Source: Clostridium sp. CAG:413 (GTDB taxonomy: Bacteria > Bacillota > Clostridia > Oscillospirales > Acutalibacteraceae). From it: DNA of 39,890 nt. This document shows, in pieces, positions 33,013 through 39,890 of this stretch. The notes beneath the pieces are model-generated. The model had not been told where the DNA came from. It searched no databases and was given only the letters and a program-made list of their open reading frames with translations. Position numbers and translations under genes: made by a program. Position 1 is the first letter of the stretch, and each line of letters opens with the position of its first letter. The stretch lies in assembly GCA_000431775.1 (NCBI GenBank), contig FR888191.1, positions 28,875-68,764 on the forward strand. The letters run 5' to 3'.

Positions 33013-33048
33013 CTTGATTTTCCTTTCGTATTTCTCGAATTTCCTCTG

Positions 33049-33984
33049 TTAATCGGCGAACATCGGGGTTGTCAGATATCTGTCGCCCGTGTCGGGGAGC
33101 AGCACGACTATCGTCTTGCCCTTATTCTCTTCTCTCTTTGCGAGCTGCATTGCGGCGAATACCGCTGCGCCCGAGCTGATGCCCACAAGCACGCCCTCAG
33201 TCCTGCCTATCATCTTGCCGGTGGCGAAAGCGTCCTCGTTGGTGACGGTGATTATCTCGTCGTATACGGAAGTGTTGAGAATATCGGGCACGAAGCCTGC
33301 GCCTATGCCCTGGATCTTATGAGCGCCCGCAACGCCGGTCGAGAGGACGGGTGAGCCTGACGGCTCAACGGCAACGACCTTGACGTTGGGGTTCTTTGAC
33401 TTGAGGTATTCGCCAACGCCCGTGACGGTGCCGCCGGTGCCGACGCCCGCGACAAAGATATCGACCTTGCCTGCGGTGTCCTCCCAGATCTCAACGCCCG
33501 TAGTCTTGCGGTGAATGTCGGGGTTAGCGGGGTTTGTGAACTGGCCGGGGATGAAGCTGCCGGGGGTCGCCTCCGCCAGCTCCTTGGCCTTGGCGATAGC
33601 GCCCTTCATGCCCTTTGCGCCCTCGGTGAGCACAAGCTCCGCGCCGTAAGCCTTCATAAGCTGTCTGCGCTCGACGGACATCGTTTCGGGCATTACGATT
33701 ATTACCTTATACCCCTTTGCCGCCGCAACGCTTGCGAGGCCTATGCCGGTGTTGCCGCTCGTCGGCTCGATTATGACTGAATCCTTGGTCAGCAGACCCT
33801 TTGCCTCGGCGTCGTCAAGCATTGCCTTTGCGACCCTGTCCTTGACCGAGCCTGCGGGGTTGAAGTACTCGAGCTTTGCGAGCACTCTTGCGCCAAGCTG
33901 CTCTTTTTGCTCAATATTCTTCAGATTCAACAGGGGAGTGCCGCCTATAAGATCCTGTATTGATGAATAAACCTTTTCTTTCAT
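33049..33984 (-). CDS. cysK: Cysteine synthase A (O-acetylserine sulfhydrylase)
   Basis: Makes cysteine from O-acetylserine and sulfide, supplying the desulfurase downstream. The 311 residues include the PLP Lys48 in A-G-S-V-K-D-R and the substrate loop P-T-S-G-N-T-G (about 74-80). The [10 protein letters not shown] phosphate-binding loop is also present. It is the first gene after the promoter at 34024-34052 and so is probably controlled by the Rrf2 protein encoded just upstream. Confidence 0.97.
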   Translation of the reverse strand: MKEKVYSSIQDLIGGTPLLNLKNIEQKEQLGARVLAKLEYFNPAGSVKDRVAKAMLDDAEAKGLLTKDSVIIEPTSGNTGIGLASVAAAKGYKVIIVMPETMSVERRQLMKAYGAELVLTEGAKGMKGAIAKAKELAEATPGSFIPGQFTNPANPDIHRKTTGVEIWEDTAGKVDIFVAGVGTGGTVTGVGEYLKSKNPNVKVVAVEPSGSPVLSTGVAGAHKIQGIGAGFVPDILNTSVYDEIITVTNEDAFATGKMIGRTEGVLVGISSGAAVFAAMQLAKREENKGKTIVVLLPDTGDRYLTTPMFAD

Positions 33985-34006
33985 GATTGACAGCCTCCAT
34001 AAACAT

Positions 34007-34056
34007 ATCCTTTTGATAGGATTATCGTATCACAATATTCCTACTTTGTCAATAGG
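34007..34056. promoter_or_regulatory. Two Rrf2-type operator palindromes at the cysK promoter
   Basis: ATCCT-TTTGAT-AGGAT (34007-34022) covers the expected start of transcription, and CCTA-CTTTGTCAA-TAGG (34040-34056) covers the -35. Both share the CCT...AGG frame of CymR/IscR-like sites. They are the natural targets of the adjacent Rrf2 regulator. Confidence 0.6.
34024..34052 (-). promoter_or_regulatory. Promoter of cysK-nifS-nifU
   Basis: On the minus strand TTGACA (34047-34052), 17 bases, TACGAT (34024-34029). It is separated from the upstream rrf2 gene by a terminator, so the operon has its own start. Confidence 0.85.
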
Positions 34057-34082
34057 TTTTTGAACTTTTTTGAAAATTCTTT

Positions 34083-34122
34083 AAAAAATCGACCCGAGCG
34101 GTTTTTTCGGCCGCACGAGTCG
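34083..34122 (-). terminator. Terminator of the Rrf2 regulator gene
   Basis: A 12-bp stem with two mismatches (34090-34101 with 34111-34122) is followed on the minus strand by ATTTTTT. Confidence 0.8.
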
Positions 34123-34135
34123 GGATAAATTTGAT

Positions 34136-34564
34136 TCAGATTTCGTAGTCGCCGACCGCCGAGGGGTCGATGAGGTCGGCAATAGAGATGCTGTCGAGGT
34201 AGCCGCAGATGAGGTTGTCGAGCTTCTCCCACATGGGTAGGGTGAGACATTGCGCCGCCCGCTCGCATTTATTCGGCTTGCAGTCGAGGCAGGAGACGGG
34301 CGCAAGCGAGCCCTCGGTAAGCCGCAGAATTTCGCCGACGGAGTATTCCTCGGGCTTGCGGGTCAGGCGGTATCCGCCGCCGCGGCCTCTCATGCCCTCA
34401 ACGATATTTGCCTTGACAAGGATGCTGACGATGCTTTCAAGGTATTTCTCCGATATATTCTGCGACTTTGCGATGGAGTCGAGCCTCTTGTATTCGCCGT
34501 CCTTGCTCAGGGCAAGCTCAAGCATGACCCGCAGGGCGTATCTGCCCTTGGTTGAAACCAGCAT
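34136..34564 (-). CDS. Rrf2 family transcriptional regulator (IscR/CymR-like)
   Basis: A 142-residue winged-helix repressor. The N-terminus S-T-K-G-R-Y-A-L-R-V-M and the G-R-G-G-G-Y-R-L wing are diagnostic. Four cysteines (92, 95, 100, 106) fit Fe-S cluster binding as in IscR; CymR lacks such a cluster. Positioned directly upstream of cysK-nifS-nifU, it likely represses that operon according to cysteine or Fe-S status. Its targets are visible as palindromes at 34007-34056. GGGAGG precedes the ATG. Confidence 0.92.
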   Translation of the reverse strand: MLVSTKGRYALRVMLELALSKDGEYKRLDSIAKSQNISEKYLESIVSILVKANIVEGMRGRGGGYRLTRKPEEYSVGEILRLTEGSLAPVSCLDCKPNKCERAAQCLTLPMWEKLDNLICGYLDSISIADLIDPSAVGDYEI

Positions 34565-34620
34565 CGTAACCCTCCCTTTCTTTAGATGTTATGCACCTTG
34601 CCGAGAGTCGACAGGGTGCA

Positions 34621-34650
34621 GGAAAGCCGCCGTTTGAGTGCGGCGGCTGT
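34621..34650 (-). terminator. Weak terminator after yebC
   Basis: AGCCGCCG/CGGCGGCT (34625-34632 / 34641-34648) is a strong stem, but it is followed only by TTTCC on the minus strand. Some read-through into rrf2 is possible. Confidence 0.5.
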
Positions 34651-34654
34651 AGTA

Positions 34655-35392
34655 TTATTCTGCGTCGTCGGCGTTCTCCCAATTGTGCCAAACAGCCTGC
34701 ACATCGTCGTTATCCTCAAACATTTCGAGCATCTTTTCCATGTTCTTGATGTCGTCGGGGTCGGTGAGAGCGGTGTAGGTCGAGGGAACATACTCAACCT
34801 CGGCGGAGACAAAGGAATAGCCCTTGGCTTCGAGGTCGTCACGGACTGCGCCGCAGTCGTTGGGCTCTGTTCTTATTTCAAACACGCCGTCGTCGGTCAG
34901 AAAGTCGGTAGCGCCGGCCTCGAGAGCGTCCTCCATGAGCTTATCCTCATCAACGCCCTCCTGCTCGATAACGATAACGCCCTGCTTTGAGAACATGAAC
35001 GAAACGCAGCCGCTCTGGCCCATGTTTCCGCCGTATTTGTCAAAGTAATGGCGAACGTCGCCGGCGGTCCTGTTGCGGTTATCGGTAAGAGTCTCAACGA
35101 TAACTGCGATGCCCGAGGGGCCGTAGCCCTCATAGACTATCTCTTCATAATCGGCGCCGCCTGCTTCGCCGGCAGCCTTTTTGATTATCCTGTCGATATT
35201 GTCGTTGGGGACGTTGTTGGCCTTAGCCTTGGCGATAACGTCCTTGAGCTTTGAGTTTGACGCGGGATCGGGGCCGCCCTCGCGGACGACGACCGCTATC
35301 TCACGGCCGATCTTGGTGAAGATCTTGGCTCTCTGATTATCGGTTTTTTCTTTTTTGCGCTTAATAGTGCTCCATTTTGAATGGCCGGACAT
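34655..35392 (-). CDS. yebC: YebC/PmpR family regulator or translation factor
   Basis: A widely conserved 245-residue cytosolic protein, shown in some bacteria to be a DNA-binding regulator and in others to help ribosomes through difficult sequences. The N-terminal [11 protein letters not shown] and K-I-G-R-E-I motifs identify it. The end is acidic. GAGG lies 12 bases before the ATG, which is rather far. Its own promoter overlaps the end of the upstream lipoprotein gene. Confidence 0.96.
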   Translation of the reverse strand: MSGHSKWSTIKRKKEKTDNQRAKIFTKIGREIAVVVREGGPDPASNSKLKDVIAKAKANNVPNDNIDRIIKKAAGEAGGADYEEIVYEGYGPSGIAVIVETLTDNRNRTAGDVRHYFDKYGGNMGQSGCVSFMFSKQGVIVIEQEGVDEDKLMEDALEAGATDFLTDDGVFEIRTEPNDCGAVRDDLEAKGYSFVSAEVEYVPSTYTALTDPDDIKNMEKMLEMFEDNDDVQAVWHNWENADDAE

Positions 35393-35435
35393 TTAGAAAA
35401 CCTCGCTTTATGTCTTTATGTGTATTAACTTAATT

Positions 35436-35465
35436 ATTATATATCAAAACCGTGCCGCTTGTCAA
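35436..35465 (-). promoter_or_regulatory. Consensus promoter of yebC overlapping the lipoprotein gene end
   Basis: On the minus strand TTGACA (35460-35465), 18 bases, TATAAT (35436-35441). The -35 hexamer includes the stop codon region of the lipoprotein gene, which has no terminator of its own. Confidence 0.8.
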
Positions 35466-35839
35466 GATTTTATTGCGTTGCGAAGCTCGAATACCGTGCC
35501 GTCCTTCAGCGGCTCGTCGGTTTCCTCAAGGTCGAGGCTGTCGGAGGAGTCCGCCTTGTAAATGAGCGTATCGTCCTTGACGGTGAAAACATAGTGCTTG
35601 CCCTCGCTGTTTGTGATGGTGAGCGTGCCGTCGCCGACCTCATATGTGCCCCTGAAGGAGAGGCTGTAGAGCGCCGAATACCTGAATGAGCAGTTGCCGT
35701 CCTCGCGCAGGATTATCTGCCTGCCCATAGCCTCGGCCTCGGTGTCGACATATCTGCCGTAGGTGACGGGGGAGGATGAGCCGCACCCGCCGAGAATCAG
35801 CAGAGCCGCCGCAATGAAAGCGCATAGGATTTTTTTCAT
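35462..35839 (-). CDS. Small lipoprotein of unknown function
   Basis: 125 residues. A signal peptide ends in lipobox L-G-G-C with Cys19 to be lipidated. The mature part looks like an all-beta, lipocalin-like fold: alternating strands with G-R-Y-V-D, L-R-E-D-G-N-C-S-F, G-T-Y-E-V-G-D-G-T-L-T-I and Y-V-F-T-V-K-D-D-T-L, as in small clostridial surface lipoproteins. I choose the ATG at 35839, which has AGGAG 8 bases before it, over 35848. It lies 21 bases after yitT and is probably the last gene of the obgE transcript. Confidence 0.75.
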   Translation of the reverse strand: MKKILCAFIAAALLILGGCGSSSPVTYGRYVDTEAEAMGRQIILREDGNCSFRYSALYSLSFRGTYEVGDGTLTITNSEGKHYVFTVKDDTLIYKADSSDSLDLEETDEPLKDGTVFELRNAIKS

Positions 35840-35860
35840 AATACACACTCCTGTTTTTTA

Positions 35861-36724
35861 TTATATCGCCTGATTGAATCCCTCGCCGAGGATCTCGTTC
35901 GCCTCACTGACGATGATAAACGTCTTGTGGTCTATCGCCTTTGCGGTGCGGATTATGCCGGGTATCTCGTGCCTGCGGGCAACGCAGATGAGCATATTTT
36001 TATTCTCGCCCGTGTATGCGCCGACTACCGGCACTATCGAAACGCCCCTGTGCGACGAGGTGATTATAGCCTTTGAGATTTCTTCGGGCTTCTCGGTGAT
36101 TATCATCAGCATTTTGCCGTTGCCCGTGCCGTAGACCATCGAGTCGATCAGACGGGTGCTTGCAAATATCGTGATTATGGCGTAAAGGCCGCTCTCTATA
36201 CTGCGGAAAACTATCATGTTGGAGATTATGACGAGGGCATCCGCAACGAGCACGACCTTGCCTATCGTGATGAATTTCCATTTCTTGTGGATGAGCCTTG
36301 CCACGATATCCGTGCCGCCGCTGGTAGCGCCGGTTATCGTTATCAGCCCCAGCCCCGCGCCCTCGAGAATTCCGCAGAAGAGCGAGGCGAGGAGCGTGTC
36401 GCCCGTGTAGGTCGGCATGATCGCGCCGAAGACATCGAGCGCCGCCGAGAGTATCACCGTGACCCAGAGCGTGCGAGCCACGAGCTGCCTGCCGAGGAAT
36501 ATCCACATGAGTATCAGCATTGGAATATTCAGCGCAAGGTTCACTATACCTACGGGCAGCGAAAACAGGTGATTGACTATCACCGCTATGCCCGTGAAGC
36601 CGCTTTGAGCAATGGAATTCGGCACGGCGAAGCAGCAAACGCCTATCGAGTAGAGCGAGCAGCCGATGACCCACATTATATTATTTTTGAGCAGTTGAAG
36701 AGCGCTTTTTTTATTGAGATTCAT
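35861..36724 (-). CDS. YitT family membrane protein (DUF161 + DUF2179)
   Basis: 287 residues: five or so hydrophobic segments (about 12-185), then a cytosolic DUF2179 domain (about 200-280) with T-E-K-P-E-E-I-S and H-R-G-V-S. G-A-T-S-G-G-T-D-I-V-A is the typical family motif in the membrane part. The molecular function is unproven. It follows mrnC by 16 bases on the minus strand. Confidence 0.92.
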   Translation of the reverse strand: MNLNKKSALQLLKNNIMWVIGCSLYSIGVCCFAVPNSIAQSGFTGIAVIVNHLFSLPVGIVNLALNIPMLILMWIFLGRQLVARTLWVTVILSAALDVFGAIMPTYTGDTLLASLFCGILEGAGLGLITITGATSGGTDIVARLIHKKWKFITIGKVVLVADALVIISNMIVFRSIESGLYAIITIFASTRLIDSMVYGTGNGKMLMIITEKPEEISKAIITSSHRGVSIVPVVGAYTGENKNMLICVARRHEIPGIIRTAKAIDHKTFIIVSEANEILGEGFNQAI

Positions 36725-36740
36725 CGTTTCCCTCCGAAAA

Positions 36741-37145
36741 TCAACCGTCGATGCGGCGCAGCTCGGAATAAAGCTCGTTGATCCTGTCCGTCATGCCCTT
36801 GAGGTAAAGCCAGCCGAAGAGGCTCTCGAGCCCCGTTGCGTAGTGATAATCGGCGCTCGACTGATTTTTGGGTATGCCGCCCGTGTGGGCGTTCCTGCCT
36901 CTTTTGAATACAGCTTCCTCATCCTCGGTCAGCAGCGGGAGGATGCGCCTTATGCCGCCCGCCTGGGCGGAGGCGCAGACGATGCGTGTCGCGGTTTTGT
37001 GGAGCGTGTCCACCGGGCGGTTCGCCTCGCAGACAAGCTCGCTGCGTACGAGCAGGTCAAAGACGGAGTCGCCGACGAAGGCAAGGGTCAACGGGCTGAG
37101 CGCCGAGACGTCGGCGGGCTTTTCAAGCAACAGATTCAAATCCAT
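36741..37145 (-). CDS. mrnC: Mini-ribonuclease III
   Basis: Matures 23S rRNA ends by cutting double-stranded RNA. The 134 residues consist only of the RNase III catalytic domain without a dsRNA-binding domain. Metal ligands are in L-A-F-V-G-D-S-V-F-D and near the end in G-L-E-S-L-F-G-W-L-Y-L. It follows obgE by 8 bases on the same strand. Confidence 0.95.
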   Translation of the reverse strand: MDLNLLLEKPADVSALSPLTLAFVGDSVFDLLVRSELVCEANRPVDTLHKTATRIVCASAQAGGIRRILPLLTEDEEAVFKRGRNAHTGGIPKNQSSADYHYATGLESLFGWLYLKGMTDRINELYSELRRIDG

Positions 37146-37153
37146 ACCTCCCG

Positions 37154-38434
<1,281 letters not shown>

Positions 38435-38462
38435 TTATTTCAGACATTAAATTACATTATAT

Positions 38463-38491
38463 ATTATACACTGCGCCGCCGCTTATTACAA
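38463..38491 (-). promoter_or_regulatory. Promoter of the obgE operon
   Basis: On the minus strand TTGTAA (38486-38491), 17 bases, TATAAT (38463-38468), about 37 bases upstream of the obgE start. Confidence 0.75.
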
Positions 38492-38494
38492 TAC

Positions 38495-39033
38495 TTTTTT
38501 CGCGGTATTCGGCGATATTGTTATTGCTGAATTGCAATTATTTCGCGGGATGCCGAGGACGTCATCCCCTACGACTGAATTGCGGTTGTTTCGTTATATA
38601 TTCAGCAGGATTTTGACTTAAACATCTATCGGACGATTCTCAGTCACCTCGTGACGGATGATTGATTTTCACCAACAACAAGACCTAAAATTGCCTATAT
38701 GCTCCATAAATTACGCACTTTAAAGGCTCCCTTGTGTAAAGGGAGCTGTCAGCCGTCAGGCTGACTGAGGGATTGACTTATCAAATTGTCGTTTGAATAC
38801 TGATTGATTGGTTTATAAAACTGTTGCCTGCCTTTTGGACTCCCTCTTGAGGGAGCTGTCCGTAGGACTGAGGGGGTTCTTGCCGGAATTCAACCGAGAA
38901 TTCCTCCGTCACGGCTCTAAATTCGGCGGCGTATGCCAAAACAAATATAATGTAATGTAAATGACACGGTTTTTTATAAAAAAGTTCAAAATAATTTTTG
39001 AAACCTCAAAATTTTTATTTTCATCCGTTTAAA
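38495..39033. repeat. Gene-free region with the same interspersed repeats as 3.7-4.5 kb
   Basis: No gene is seen. A type B repeat lies inverted at 38545-38574. Two type A repeats lie at 38725-38775 and 38838-38877. The first has both hairpins intact: CTCCCTT/AAGGGAG, then GTCAGCC/GGCTGAC. The rest is AT-rich with no hairpin or reading frame of note. Confidence 0.75.
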
Positions 39034-39062
39034 TTGACAAAAACGGCGGCTTATGTTATATT
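39034..39062 (+). promoter_or_regulatory. Promoter of the sigma-factor gene
   Basis: TTGACA (39034-39039), 17 bases, TATATT (39057-39062), about 33 bases before the start codon. Confidence 0.85.
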
Positions 39063-39095
39063 TACAGAGAAATTGACCGAAAAGGGAGGGGTAAT

Positions 39096-39890
39096 ATGCC
39101 GACAAAAGTCGAGGAGACAGGCAGGCTTGCGCTCAGGGCTGCCTCGGGCGAGCAAAAGGCCTTTGACGAGCTGTATGCTGCGACGGTCGAGACGGCGTAT
39201 TACACGGCGACCCTCGTGCTGACCTCGCAGGAGGATATTGCCGACGCCCTCCAGATCTCATATATGAAAGCTTTCGCCCATATCGGCGAGCTGGAGCACC
39301 CCGAGAGCTTCGAGAAATGGCTTAAAAAGATAGTTATCAACGAATGCAGGAATTATCTGCGTGACAACGGCAAGCACATATTCTCCACCGTCTATATCGG
39401 CGGCAGCTACGACGATGTTGAGGGCAGCGACCTCACTGTTGATATAGCGGGCAATGAGGAATTGCGGCGCACGCTCGACGAGATACTGTCCTCGCTGCCG
39501 GAGAAGCAGCGTGTCTGCGTAAATTTATTCTATTATGAGAAATACAGCGTTACTGAGATAGCGGCGCTGCTCGGCATATCCGAGGGCACGGTCAAGAGCC
39601 GCCTGCATTACGGCAGGAGAACTCTCGAACGCAAGTATAAGCGCAGCTCGGAGGGCAAGAGGTTTTACGGCGTTGCCGTTGTGCCTGCTGTTGCCGCTTT
39701 GCTTGCTTACAAGGCGGGCAAAAGCTCCGCCCCCGCCGCCGTCAAGGCCGTCACAGGCTCTGTCGTTGCCGCCGAGGCTCAGGCTGCGGGCGTTGCCGCA
39801 GTCGCTCTGCCCGCTGCGGTCACGGCGGGCGCTGCCGGCTCGGCAATAAGTGCGGGTGCGGGGATAGGAGCGGCGGCCATAGTCGGCAAG
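39096..39890 (+). CDS. ECF-type RNA polymerase sigma factor with Ala-rich C-terminal extension (cut by window end)
   Basis: 265 codons are open to the window edge. Region sigma-2 is visible around residues 10-85 (F-D-E-L-Y, D-I-A-D-A-L-Q-I-S-Y-M-K-A-F). Region sigma-4 is at about 125-180 (L-P-E-K-Q-R, Y-S-V-T-E-I-A-A-L-L-G-I-S-E-G-T-V-K-S-R-L). The protein then continues with a basic stretch and long Ala/Val/Gly-rich hydrophobic segments, as in clostridial sigma factors fused to a membrane or secreted domain. Plain ECF factors stop at about 170-190 residues. AAGGGAGGGG lies 4 bases before the ATG. Confidence 0.88.
   Translation, partial: MPTKVEETGRLALRAASGEQKAFDELYAATVETAYYTATLVLTSQEDIADALQISYMKAFAHIGELEHPESFEKWLKKIVINECRNYLRDNGKHIFSTVYIGGSYDDVEGSDLTVDIAGNEELRRTLDEILSSLPEKQRVCVNLFYYEKYSVTEIAALLGISEGTVKSRLHYGRRTLERKYKRSSEGKRFYGVAVVPAVAALLAYKAGKSSAPAAVKAVTGSVVAAEAQAAGVAAVALPAAVTAGAAGSAISAGAGIGAAAIVGK

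Overview
The window reads as a chromosomal segment of a moderately GC-rich Gram-positive Clostridia, most likely a gut Oscillospirales/Ruminococcaceae-type bacterium. The evidence is indirect. Promoters match the sigma-A consensus and Shine-Dalgarno sites are strong. The gene set is typical of Firmicutes: YebC, ObgE, Mini-RNase III, YitT, YoaK, Rrf2-CysK-NifS-NifU, and a DAK2 protein next to RecG. The GH3 beta-glucosidase has the swapped domain order known from Ruminococcus albus. I see no phage, transposase, integrase or CRISPR array. Two genes carry apparent frameshifts (a poly-C tract near 3.5 kb and an SGNH-like gene near 21.1 kb). These may be real or may be assembly errors.

Layout, 1-18 kb: a cut MATE transporter (-); a DapA/NanA-like lyase and a membrane-anchored PP2C phosphatase (+); a 0.9-kb gene-free stretch of interspersed repeats and a hairpin array; two tRNA-Leu genes and a class B penicillin-binding protein (-); YchF (-); a tcdA / lipoprotein / DAK2 / recG run (+); a UspA-like protein (-); a BadF-type sugar kinase, BioY and an alpha/beta hydrolase (+); an unexplained 430-bp gap; a DUF4236 membrane protein with a Cys-His tail; and an XRE regulator with a zinc ribbon (+).

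18-31.4 kb is the accessory core. It holds a permuted GH3 beta-glucosidase, a first MBOAT/SGNH-like pair (-), YoaK and glycerate 2-kinase (+), and then a compact five-gene operon at 25.7-31.3 kb. That operon encodes an amino-acid-type adenylating enzyme, a carrier protein, a LysA-fold PLP decarboxylase, an MBOAT acyltransferase and an SGNH-like membrane protein. It has the logic of a dlt operon with a decarboxylase inserted. Because LysA-like decarboxylases such as BtrK act on carrier-bound amino acids, I propose that it loads an amino acid on the carrier, decarboxylates it there, and exports the resulting omega-amino acyl group to a surface polymer. This is the best candidate in the window for an undescribed system.

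31.4-39.9 kb is housekeeping: nifU-nifS-cysK behind an operator-bearing promoter, with an Rrf2 regulator upstream; yebC; and obgE-mrnC-yitT-lipoprotein as one minus-strand run. A second repeat-filled gap follows, and then an ECF-type sigma factor cut by the window end.
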